Shown here one piece after another: positions 1-4,832 of a DNA stretch of 10,553 nt. How positions within the stretch are numbered: the first letter of the stretch is position 1; each line of letters begins with the position of its first letter. Origin of the DNA: Alphaproteobacteria bacterium (GTDB taxonomy: Bacteria > Pseudomonadota > Alphaproteobacteria > RF32 > CAG-239); NCBI GenBank assembly GCA_017546885.1, contig JAFYRQ010000048.1:1-10553 (forward strand), read 5' to 3'. Under the pieces are notes generated by a model, which did not search any database, was not told the origin of the DNA, and worked only from the letters and a program-made list of their open reading frames with translations. Made by a program: the position numbers and the translations under genes.

Positions 1-301
1 CTCCCTCTACCCCATCACGAATACTATTGAACACAACATCAGTTACGTCAGCAGATGCTAATGTGTCGTTAATACTAATTGATGTTTCAGAATATCCTTC
101 AGGTTTATTGTAAGTGTATTGATAATATTTGCCACCTATTTCAACAGTATCTTCCCCACTCGTTGTAACTTCTTGCCAAGTTACCTTTTCTCCGGTAAGG
201 GAGTTTAGGTAGTCAGCATTAACTTCGGGGACAGTTTGTGCAATAGCTGATGTTGATAGAAATGTTGTGGCTAAAAGGATGGGTAACGTGTTGAATTTCA
301 T
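1..301 (-). CDS. N-terminal fragment of an exported protein, possibly an adhesin or autotransporter
   Basis: This gene is read on the minus strand from ATG at 301 and runs off the left edge, so only about 100 residues are visible. The first ~22 residues (MKFNTLPILLATTFLSTSAIA, then QT) form a clear Sec signal peptide with a Lys, a hydrophobic core and an AIA cleavage site. The mature part is rich in Thr, Ser, Asp and Gly, has a YYQYTYNKPEGY stretch, and has no cysteine in the visible part. That composition is typical of repetitive surface proteins and autotransporter passenger domains, but no domain is identifiable, so the adhesin reading is inference. The start is supported by a CGGAG ribosome binding site at 310–314, 8 nt upstream. 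It is transcribed away from ruvC and appears to have its own control region to its right. Confidence 0.75.
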   Translation of the reverse strand, partial: MKFNTLPILLATTFLSTSAIAQTVPEVNADYLNSLTGEKVTWQEVTTSGEDTVEIGGKYYQYTYNKPEGYSETSISINDTLASADVTDVVFNSIRDGVEG

Positions 302-337
302 TATAAAAACTCCGTTTTAGGTTAAATATATTTAAAC

Positions 338-414
338 GTACCTTTTTTTAGAGCTTAAAATTTCCTCTGTAAGCCTTGGTTTTTGGTGTTGATTTTTCTT
401 CAAAAAAAAGGTAC
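338..414. repeat. 12-bp perfect inverted repeat with a 53-nt spacer
   Basis: GTACCTTTTTTT at 338–349 is exactly mirrored by AAAAAAAGGTAC at 403–414. It lies in the presumed leader of the minus-strand exported-protein gene that starts at 301. It could form a long-range stem in that mRNA leader or mark the ends of a tiny decayed mobile unit; nothing else in the sequence separates these options. Poly-A/T arms raise the odds of chance, but the GTACC/GGTAC ends make the match specific. Confidence 0.5.
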
Positions 415-516
415 AATTAATTGGAACACGGGATATGTATTTGTTTGTTTTTACACAAGAATTTTTTGACATTTCCTCGCTCAACCACCACTCTATACCC
501 GTTTTTACCCCAAAAC

Positions 517-552
517 TGTCATTGCGAGCGACAAAGTCTTGCGAAGAAATCC
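517..552. repeat. Remnant of a TCATTGCGAGCGA-type dispersed repeat
   Basis: The segment begins TGTCATTGCGAGCGACAAAG and continues to AGAAATCCA. It resembles the small partly palindromic intergenic repeat, roughly GTCATTGCGAGCGA followed by GCGAAGCAATCC, that is scattered in many unrelated bacterial genomes. The copy is diverged (AGAAATCC where GCAATCC is usual). The recognition is from memory of the motif, and only one copy is visible in this window. Confidence 0.55.
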
Positions 553-628
553 ATGAAATAAAAGCAAGTTTTTTTTGAGTTTATAAAAAGGTATTCACAT
601 ATCTGATAAATGGGGTTATTATCGCTTC

Positions 629-634
629 AAAGGA
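629..634 (+). promoter_or_regulatory. Ribosome binding site of ruvC
   Basis: The Shine-Dalgarno sequence AAGGAG lies 9 nt before the ATG at 644 and fixes the ruvC start. Confidence 0.8.
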
Positions 635-643
635 GAATAAATA

Positions 644-1129
644 ATGCGCATTTTAGGATTGGACCCGAGTTTGTCATCGACAGGGTGGGGGATTATAGAA
701 ACCGAAAGTAACAGAATTAAATATGTTGCTGACGGTTATATAAAAACAGATACAAAGTTGCCGATTGCCGAACGTTTAGCAATTATACATAAAACCTTAA
801 ATCAGGTTATCGAAACATATCGCCCCGATGAGGCAGCTATTGAGCAGGTGTTTCTCAATGACAATCCTACATCTACCATAAAATTAGGTATGGCTCGAGG
901 TGTGGTTATTTTGGCTCCGGCAATTTATAACATACCGGTTACGGAATATGAACCGAACAAGATAAAAAAAGCGGTTGTAGGTGTTGGAAAAGCTGCTAAA
1001 GAACAAGTTGAAACCATGGTGAAAGTTTTGCTTCCCGGTTGTAAGCCGAAAAATAATGACTCCTCCGATGCCTTGGCGATTGCTATAGCTCATTTTAATT
1101 ATCGTGGTGTTCGCAGTTTATTGAAATAA
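644..1129 (+). CDS. ruvC: Crossover junction endodeoxyribonuclease RuvC
   Basis: RuvC is the dimeric Holliday-junction resolvase that makes paired nicks across four-way recombination intermediates, normally together with the RuvAB branch-migration motor. The 161-residue protein has the full RNase H-like fold and all four acidic metal ligands: D7 in the opening ILGLDPSLSSTGWG motif, E67 in AAIEQVF, and D139 and D142 in NDSSDALAIAIAH. These match E. coli D7, E66, D138 and D141. The KKAVVGVGKAAKEQV segment (108–122) is the conserved DNA-contacting region. The length is slightly short of the E. coli protein (173 aa), mainly at the C-terminus. A strong AAGGAG site precedes the ATG. In many relatives ruvC is followed directly by ruvA and ruvB; here the next gene is an unrelated unknown, so ruvC stands apart. 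No clear terminator follows it. Confidence 0.97.
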   Translation: MRILGLDPSLSSTGWGIIETESNRIKYVADGYIKTDTKLPIAERLAIIHKTLNQVIETYRPDEAAIEQVFLNDNPTSTIKLGMARGVVILAPAIYNIPVTEYEPNKIKKAVVGVGKAAKEQVETMVKVLLPGCKPKNNDSSDALAIAIAHFNYRGVRSLLK

Positions 1130-1188
1130 TTTTTGTTGATTTCTGTCTAAAACAATGTTAATTTATGGGTATGAAAATTATCCATTAA

Positions 1189-1194
1189 TATAAT
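1189..1194 (+). promoter_or_regulatory. Consensus -10 element immediately upstream of an ATG
   Basis: A perfect TATAAT hexamer ends only 4 nt before the ATG at 1199. If used, transcription would start at or within a base or two of the start codon and give a leaderless mRNA. No good -35 hexamer is visible at 16–18 bp spacing, so the promoter call is moderate. Confidence 0.4.
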
Positions 1195-1198
1195 CATT

Positions 1199-1774
1199 AT
1201 GAACAAGACAGAAATGTTTAACACGATTGATCGTGAGGCATATATCTTGAAAAACAAGATTATGCAGGCTTTTGACCGAACCTTTGGTACTAACCTTTCC
1301 GCAAAAGATGCCGACGACTTAAGCTTTGTTGATATACTTATGGCTGTCAACAATCAGTCGGCGGAAGCTGTTTATGCTCTGCTTAAGAGAATCGCAGGAC
1401 ACGGTGTGAGTTTCAAGCAAAAAGATTTTTTGTATGAACACACCAATATGTTGTTTCTCAATGAGTGCGGATACGACTTCGAGGACCTGATGGAAAAACT
1501 GGCTCCCGAACTCGATAAGGTTGAAGGATTGGTCCGTATGGACGGGGTACCGGTAGATATTAAGGGCAATCAAGGTCCTTTCCAGATTATCTGCCATAAA
1601 GGTCCGTTCTGGATTTTGGAGTATGTCGGTATTGTACCGAAAGATGTTCCGGTTGTGGAGGCTTTGTTTGTGCAAAACGGACAAGTTATGGTATTGCGTA
1701 CCGAACATCAGAAAAAGGAAATTCCCTGGGAGCAAATTATCAATTTGTATCCTAAGGGAGGTCTTCCAAGCTAA
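1199..1774 (+). CDS. Unrecognised 191-residue cytoplasmic protein
   Basis: I do not recognise this protein. It has no signal peptide, no transmembrane segment and no nucleotide-binding or metal-binding motif that I can name. The N-terminal ~110 residues look helical and charged. The C-terminal part (about 115–180) looks like alternating short beta strands, with a repeated pattern QGPFQIICHKGPFWILEYVG and later ALFVQNGQVMVLRTEH. The ORF is open for 191 codons and ends just before a strong terminator, which supports it as real. No Shine-Dalgarno precedes the ATG at 1199; a TATAAT lies 4 nt upstream, so leaderless expression is possible. Alternative ATGs at codons 6 and 22 also lack a ribosome binding site. 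Its middle is GC-richer than neighbouring genes (32 of 60 bases at 1501–1560). It lies 69 bp after ruvC and could be cotranscribed with it. Confidence 0.8.
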   Translation: MNKTEMFNTIDREAYILKNKIMQAFDRTFGTNLSAKDADDLSFVDILMAVNNQSAEAVYALLKRIAGHGVSFKQKDFLYEHTNMLFLNECGYDFEDLMEKLAPELDKVEGLVRMDGVPVDIKGNQGPFQIICHKGPFWILEYVGIVPKDVPVVEALFVQNGQVMVLRTEHQKKEIPWEQIINLYPKGGLPS

Positions 1775-1787
1775 TGGTCTGAGACCA
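1775..1787. repeat. Short perfect palindrome after a stop codon
   Basis: TGGTCT-G-AGACCA is a 6-1-6 inverted repeat lying directly between the stop codon at 1774 and the terminator hairpin. One central base is too short a loop for a full hairpin, so if functional it would act as a protein site. It may be chance. Confidence 0.3.
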
Positions 1788-1794
1788 ACACAAA

Positions 1795-1823
1795 AAAGGC
1801 ATCGGTTTTGTTCCGATGCCTTT
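1795..1823. terminator. Bidirectional intrinsic terminator between convergent genes
   Basis: An 11-bp perfect stem AAAGGCATCGG / CCGATGCCTTT closes a 7-nt loop (TTTTGTT, 1806–1812). A run of A lies on the left (1792–1797) and T-rich sequence on the right, so it can end transcripts from the unknown gene (plus, stop 1774) and from rbr (minus, stop at 1842). Its position between two converging stop codons fits this role exactly. Confidence 0.92.
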
Positions 1824-1841
1824 AGTTTTATAAATTACAAA

Positions 1842-2381
1842 TTAGAATTCTTCTTGCAATTCAAAGAAATAAGCTTGCGGATGGTCGCAAACCGGACATT
1901 TTTCCGGAGCAGAAAGACTTTCTACACGATGGCCACAGTTGCCACATTCCCAAATAACTTTTGTCGGACGAGAAAAAATTTTGCCTTCGCAAAGAGATTT
2001 CAATAAAGCATTGTATCTTTCTTCGTGACCTTTTTCAATTTTTCCGACCATTCTGAATAAAGCGGCAATTTTTGTAAAGCCTTCTTCATCAGCTTCTTTT
2101 GCCATGCGGTCATACATATCGGTCCATTCATAGTTTTCGCCGGCAGCAGCATCTTTTAAGTTGTCAATGGTAGATGGTACAGAACCGCCGTGAAGAAGTT
2201 TAAACCAAATTTTAGCATGTTCTTTTTCATTGTTTGCGGTTTGTTCAAACTTTTCGGCAATAATGTTATAGCCTTCTTTTTTAGCTTTTGATGCATAATA
2301 TGTATATTTGTTGCGAGCTTGAGATTCTCCGGCAAAAGCTTCCATTAAATTTTTTTCGGTTTTGGATCCTTTAAGTTCCAT
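1842..2381 (-). CDS. rbr: Rubrerythrin, non-heme diiron peroxide reductase
   Basis: Rubrerythrin reduces hydrogen peroxide to water in the cytoplasm of anaerobes and microaerophiles, taking electrons from NAD(P)H through rubredoxin-type carriers. The 179-residue protein has both expected parts. Residues 1–135 are the ferritin-like four-helix bundle with the diiron ligands E19, E52 and H55 (ExxH), E82 and E85 (ExxE), and E116 and H119 (ExxH). Residues 142–179 form the C-terminal rubredoxin domain with the FeS4 cysteines C146, C149, C162 and C165. The length is close to the classical family. The start is supported by AAAGGAG at 2390–2396, 8 nt upstream. It lies 16 bp downstream of perR on the same strand, so the two form an operon in which the sensor controls its own detoxifying enzyme. 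Transcription ends at the hairpin at 1795–1823. Confidence 0.97.
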   Translation of the reverse strand: MELKGSKTEKNLMEAFAGESQARNKYTYYASKAKKEGYNIIAEKFEQTANNEKEHAKIWFKLLHGGSVPSTIDNLKDAAAGENYEWTDMYDRMAKEADEEGFTKIAALFRMVGKIEKGHEERYNALLKSLCEGKIFSRPTKVIWECGNCGHRVESLSAPEKCPVCDHPQAYFFELQEEF

Positions 2382-2389
2382 GGTTTAAA

Positions 2390-2396
2390 CTCCTTT
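2390..2396 (-). promoter_or_regulatory. Strong ribosome binding site of rbr
   Basis: AAAGGAG on the minus strand lies in the short perR–rbr gap, 8 nt from the rbr ATG. Independent strong initiation fits high rubrerythrin output from a shared mRNA. Confidence 0.8.
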
Positions 2397-2397
2397 A

Positions 2398-2778
2398 TTA
2401 GTTTTTAGTTTGACAATTTTTGCATGTGCCTTGAAAAGACAGTTCCGTTCTTTCAATGGCAAAACCTGTTTTTTTCCAAACATTGTCGGCAATATCCGAT
2501 GCAATATCATAGGGAATATCATATATCTTATTGCATTTTGTGCAAATAAAATGATGATGGTTGTGGGTATTATGGTCAAAGTGAGCCGCATCGTTGAGAC
2601 CGTATATTTTTTTGATAACACCTTTTTCTGCCAAAAGATTAAGGTTGCGATATACGGTTGCCAGCCCAATGTTTGGAAAATCTTTTATTATCAGTTTATA
2701 CAGTTCATCGGCAGTAGGGTGAATTACATTCTCCTCTAAAGCTTTCAGAACTATTTCTCTTTGTTTTGAGTATTTCAT
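2398..2778 (-). CDS. perR: PerR-type peroxide-sensing repressor of the Fur family
   Basis: This is a Fur-superfamily metal-dependent repressor of 126 residues. Residues 1–60 form the winged-helix DNA-binding domain (HPTADELYK, then GLATVYRNLNLLAEKG), followed by the dimerisation domain. Aligned to Bacillus subtilis PerR, the regulatory-metal ligands H20, D68, H74, H76 and D87 match H37, D85, H91, H93 and D104 with a constant offset of 17. The structural zinc cysteines C79, C82, C119 and C122 match C96, C99, C136 and C139. Asp at the D68 and D87 positions favours PerR over Fur, where Glu is usual. The N-terminus lacks the first helix and begins MKYSKQRE, a form I associate with clostridial proteins. 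TAAGGA at 2785–2790 is the ribosome binding site. It leads an operon with rbr and sits behind a Fur-type operator, implying autorepression relieved by peroxide. A Fur or other iron-sensing role is the main alternative. Confidence 0.88.
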   Translation of the reverse strand: MKYSKQREIVLKALEENVIHPTADELYKLIIKDFPNIGLATVYRNLNLLAEKGVIKKIYGLNDAAHFDHNTHNHHHFICTKCNKIYDIPYDIASDIADNVWKKTGFAIERTELSFQGTCKNCQTKN

Positions 2779-2793
2779 TTTTTATCCTTAAAC

Positions 2794-2813
2794 TGATAAT
2801 GATTATCATTATT
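2794..2813 (-). promoter_or_regulatory. Fur-superfamily operator at the perR–rbr promoter
   Basis: TGATAAT-G-ATTATCA (2794–2808) is a perfect 7-1-7 inverted repeat identical to the B. subtilis Fur-box consensus, and differs from the PerR box (TTATAAT-N-ATTATAA) at one position in each arm. Read as the 19-bp classical box from 2795 to 2813, it matches GATAATGATAATCATTATC at 17 of 19 positions. A second overlapping palindrome AATGAT-T-ATCATT is centred 3 bp away. It sits next to the predicted -10 and start point, 16 bp before the perR ATG, as expected for a repressor site. Confidence 0.88.
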
Positions 2814-2839
2814 AGTATAAGAAAAATAAAATAAGTCAA
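2812..2839 (-). promoter_or_regulatory. Predicted perR–rbr promoter
   Basis: On the minus strand TTGACT (2834–2839) is a 5-of-6 match to the -35 consensus, followed after 16 bp by TACTAA (2812–2817). A TATACT at 2814–2819 is a better hexamer but only 14 bp away. The operator overlaps the downstream end. Confidence 0.55.
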
Positions 2840-2849
2840 TATTTAAAAT

Positions 2850-2883
2850 AAAAATAATCCCGACTTTTTTCGGGATTATTTTT
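2850..2883 (-). terminator. Intrinsic terminator of gcrA
   Basis: A 13-bp perfect stem AAAAATAATCCCG / CGGGATTATTTTT encloses an 8-nt loop (2863–2870). It begins 8 bp after the gcrA stop codon. In the gcrA direction the stem ends in a T run, typical of Rho-independent termination, which isolates gcrA from perR. Confidence 0.88.
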
Positions 2884-2890
2884 GAATTTG

Positions 2891-3421
2891 TTATTTTTTA
2901 TTGTTAGGCTTGACATAAGCAAGTGCGGCATGTTCTTCACAATAGGTTTGTCCTAATTTTATTTTTCTGCCGCAGAAATGGAAATTTTCATCTTTCGGGT
3001 CACCAATCGGCCAACGGCAAGTATGATTGTCTAAATCGGTGAGTTTGGCGTTACCGTTGTAGGTTTTTGCCGGAGCAGCAGGCTTTGGAGTAAAAGTTTT
3101 TACTTCTTCAATAACAGGTTCGGGAGTTTTTTCCACAACCTTTTCCGTAACTTTTTTCTCGGTTTTTACTTCTGCTTTTTCTTTTTCAACAGTTTGTTCC
3201 GTTGATTTTGATTTGCAACATTTTTTCTCTTTTTTGATTTCTTTAACTTCTTCCGGTTCTTTCTTTTTTATCGGAGACGGACGAGCATCAAGTTGCAGAC
3301 GGTGTACTTTACCGACAATAGAGTTTTTGGATACACCGAGGCGTTTTCCGATTTCTCCGGTAGTTAATCCTTGTTTCCACATAATTTTGAGGTCTTCAAC
3401 CATCTTTTCAGTCCAAGCCAT
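2891..3421 (-). CDS. gcrA: GcrA-family cell-cycle regulator
   Basis: GcrA is an alphaproteobacterial transcription factor that binds sigma-70 holoenzyme and GANTC sites methylated by CcrM, timing genes for replication and division. The 176-residue protein starts MAWTEKMVEDLKIMW, a helix-turn-helix with the conserved Trp near the N-terminus and NSIVGKVHRL (33–42) as the recognition part. The C-terminus (about 127–170) has the sigma-binding module with CRWPIGDP (135–142), HFCG (148–151) and YCEEH (160–164). A Lys/Glu/Pro-rich low-complexity linker of about 75 residues joins them, containing CCK at 68–70. Another ATG lies six bases upstream at 3427, but AAGGAG at 3430–3435 is only 2 nt from it and 8 nt from the ATG at 3421, which also matches the usual GcrA start. 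A dedicated terminator follows at 2850–2883. Confidence 0.95.
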   Translation of the reverse strand: MAWTEKMVEDLKIMWKQGLTTGEIGKRLGVSKNSIVGKVHRLQLDARPSPIKKKEPEEVKEIKKEKKCCKSKSTEQTVEKEKAEVKTEKKVTEKVVEKTPEPVIEEVKTFTPKPAAPAKTYNGNAKLTDLDNHTCRWPIGDPKDENFHFCGRKIKLGQTYCEEHAALAYVKPNNKK

Positions 3422-3429
3422 AGCCATTT

Positions 3430-3435
3430 CTCCTT
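3430..3435 (-). promoter_or_regulatory. Ribosome binding site that decides the gcrA start
   Basis: AAGGAG on the minus strand is 8 nt from the ATG at 3421 but only 2 nt from the ATG at 3427. Normal spacing therefore selects the downstream ATG. Confidence 0.75.
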
Positions 3436-3452
3436 AAAAAATTAACAACACA

Positions 3453-3481
3453 ATAGTAAAACAATATTTTTTGCGAGTCTA
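3453..3481 (-). promoter_or_regulatory. Predicted gcrA promoter with a GANTC site in the -35
   Basis: On the minus strand TAGACT (3476–3481) and TACTAT (3453–3458) are spaced by 17 bp and would give a leader of about 25 nt carrying the ribosome binding site. GAGTC/GACTC at 3475–3479, a potential CcrM methylation and GcrA site, overlaps the -35 hexamer. It is the only GANTC I noticed in this intergenic region. Confidence 0.5.
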
Positions 3482-3494
3482 GTATTTTCTTTAC

Positions 3495-3524
3495 TTGATT
3501 ACTTTTTATTAAATGTATTATTAT
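3495..3524 (+). promoter_or_regulatory. Predicted promoter containing an ATT microsatellite
   Basis: TTGATT (3495–3500) is followed after 18 bp by TATTAT (3519–3524), one of several overlapping TATTAT hexamers made by a TAT-TAT-type trinucleotide run at 3516–3530. A perfect TATAAT at 3528–3533 ends the run but lies too near the ribosome binding site at 3538–3543 to leave a normal leader. The promoter is back-to-back with that of gcrA. Confidence 0.4.
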
Positions 3525-3551
3525 TATTATAATGTAAAAGAGGTGCGTTTT

Positions 3552-4796
3552 ATGAAGTTTAGATTTTTTATATTTATTTGTTTTTTACTGATATTATCCG
3601 GCGGTAAGGCAAATGCCATTTCGCCTGCGGATTATGCCGATCGTTTCAAAATTGATTTAGATGCGTCTCTTCCGAAAATCGAAGATTTACGTATTCAATT
3701 TGCTCCGGCTCCGGTTTATGACCGAAAATATAAGTATTATTGGTCGATAGGAGATAAGTTTGATAAAGAATTTGCTCAAACAATTCGCAAATACGGAACA
3801 AGAGAAAAGCGCTTAAAATGGCAAGGTGAAGACGAATATTATGAAATGATAAAATCTATGCCTCCGCAAATGTATGAGTACATCGGACCATATTTGCATA
3901 CTGTTCCGGGGATTCCGGAAAAAGTCTTGAATATGCCGGGGATTAAGGAAACAAAAAATAAATTTCCTAGCAGAATCGCTCCGCAACTTGCGGATATAGA
4001 AGATATAGAGATGATTTCTCCGGTTTTATATTTTCTCCTAATGCCCGAAATGTGGCCTAATGAAAATGAGGCGGAAGAAATTGTAATGCCTAAGCCAATG
4101 CCTGAACCTGCAAATAAGTATAATTCAAAACTTTTGGATGATATTGCTAAAAAATTGTCTCCGCAGGATTATGCTCCGGGTGTTACGGCAAAAAGTAATA
4201 TTAAAAGCCGTTTGAGAACCATAAGTCCTGATGAAAATTCTCCTTTAACCGCGGCCGATGTTAAAGCTGTAATCGATACATTTAACGATTTGAAAAATTT
4301 CGGCTCTGACATAGTCACGCAAATGCAGTTAATAGAGGCCGGGTATTTGCTGGATGCTTGGGAAGATGCCAACGGAACGGGAGTTGGTTTATCTAACCTT
4401 AAAGATTTGGTTACTCCCTGTGCAAGGTTAGTACAAAAAATACGTCTTATCGGAAAAAGCACCGAGTTTCAAAGTGTGATATCTAAAAAAGGTTTTAGCG
4501 AAAATGAGTGGGCTTATACTTGTGATAAAACCATAAAAGCATACAGACTATTGAGAATGAGCCAAGTTGAGCTATTGACAATAAGGTTATACAGGAAAAA
4601 TGTTTTTCAACATTCTTTACAGTCATACAATTATAAATACGGACCGAAAATTGCGGCAACAATGCAGAGTATGATTGAAAGATATGACTCTACGGTTGAT
4701 GATATGTTGGAAGTTAAGAAAAATTCCAAGGCATTAGATGAGGTTTTGCGTGACTCAAAATTCCGAATCGTAGGGCAAGAGATTTTTATGAAGTAA
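3552..4796 (+). CDS. Unrecognised exported (periplasmic or secreted) protein
   Basis: I do not recognise this family. The 414-residue precursor starts MKFRFFIFICFLLILSGGKA and has a classic Sec signal peptide with a predicted cut after ANA (residue 22). No lipobox cysteine or later transmembrane helix is seen, so a soluble periplasmic or secreted protein is most likely. The mature part has an aromatic, charged N-terminal half (DRKYKYYWSIGDKFDKEF near 57–74), a Pro/Met/Glu-rich segment at 165–188 (NENEAEEIVMPKPMPEP), and a helix-rich C-terminal half (about 232–414). It has two cysteines, C290 and C324, that could form a disulfide. The start is chosen by AAGAGG at 3538–3543, 8 nt upstream, and by the signal peptide. 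An in-frame upstream start at 3513 would prefix MYYYYYN encoded by the microsatellite and is unlikely. It is divergent from gcrA and precedes rpoZ. Confidence 0.88.
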   Translation: MKFRFFIFICFLLILSGGKANAISPADYADRFKIDLDASLPKIEDLRIQFAPAPVYDRKYKYYWSIGDKFDKEFAQTIRKYGTREKRLKWQGEDEYYEMIKSMPPQMYEYIGPYLHTVPGIPEKVLNMPGIKETKNKFPSRIAPQLADIEDIEMISPVLYFLLMPEMWPNENEAEEIVMPKPMPEPANKYNSKLLDDIAKKLSPQDYAPGVTAKSNIKSRLRTISPDENSPLTAADVKAVIDTFNDLKNFGSDIVTQMQLIEAGYLLDAWEDANGTGVGLSNLKDLVTPCARLVQKIRLIGKSTEFQSVISKKGFSENEWAYTCDKTIKAYRLLRMSQVELLTIRLYRKNVFQHSLQSYNYKYGPKIAATMQSMIERYDSTVDDMLEVKKNSKALDEVLRDSKFRIVGQEIFMK

Positions 4797-4802
4797 AAAC
4801 AA

Positions 4803-4811
4803 TGATATAAT
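4803..4811 (+). promoter_or_regulatory. Possible extended -10 promoter upstream of rpoZ
   Basis: TGATATAAT combines a TGN extension with a perfect TATAAT. It starts just 7 bp after the preceding stop codon. No good -35 is visible, which extended -10 promoters do not need. Confidence 0.4.
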
Positions 4812-4814
4812 CTC

Positions 4815-4832
4815 GAAAAAGTATGGTTTTTC
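4815..4832 (+). terminator. Weak A/T hairpin after the exported-protein gene
   Basis: GAAAAA-GTATGG-TTTTTC forms a 6-bp stem with a 6-nt loop, 18 bp after the stop codon. It is almost all A-T pairs and lacks a U tract beyond the stem, so any termination would be leaky. Confidence 0.25.

Larger units (their letters stand above)
302..643. other. 342-bp gene-free region between divergent genes
   Basis: I find no credible gene here on either strand. It is AT-rich and separates the minus-strand exported-protein gene from ruvC on the plus strand, so both promoters should lie within it, though I cannot identify either with confidence. It contains a ribosome binding site for each flanking gene, a 12-bp perfect inverted repeat (338–349 and 403–414) and a short dispersed-repeat remnant (517–552). 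An isolated TTGACA at 466–471 has no properly spaced -10 hexamer. Confidence 0.7.

Noticed and set aside
466..499. Perfect TTGACA at 466–471 and TATACC at 494–499 as a promoter for ruvC
   Set aside because: The spacer is 22 bp, too long for a sigma-70 promoter, and the -10 is poor.
1623..2006. Plus-strand open frame of 127 codons across the terminator and into rbr
   Set aside because: It runs through a strong terminator hairpin and antisense to rbr, with no recognisable protein; it is a shadow of real genes.
3422..3427. Upstream ATG at 3427 as the gcrA start
   Set aside because: The ribosome binding site is only 2 nt from it, while the ATG at 3421 has normal 8-nt spacing and the family's usual first residues.
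3513..3551. Upstream in-frame ATG adding MYYYYYN to the exported protein
   Set aside because: It has no ribosome binding site, is encoded by the microsatellite, and would bury the signal peptide; the ATG at 3552 has AAGAGG at 8 nt spacing.
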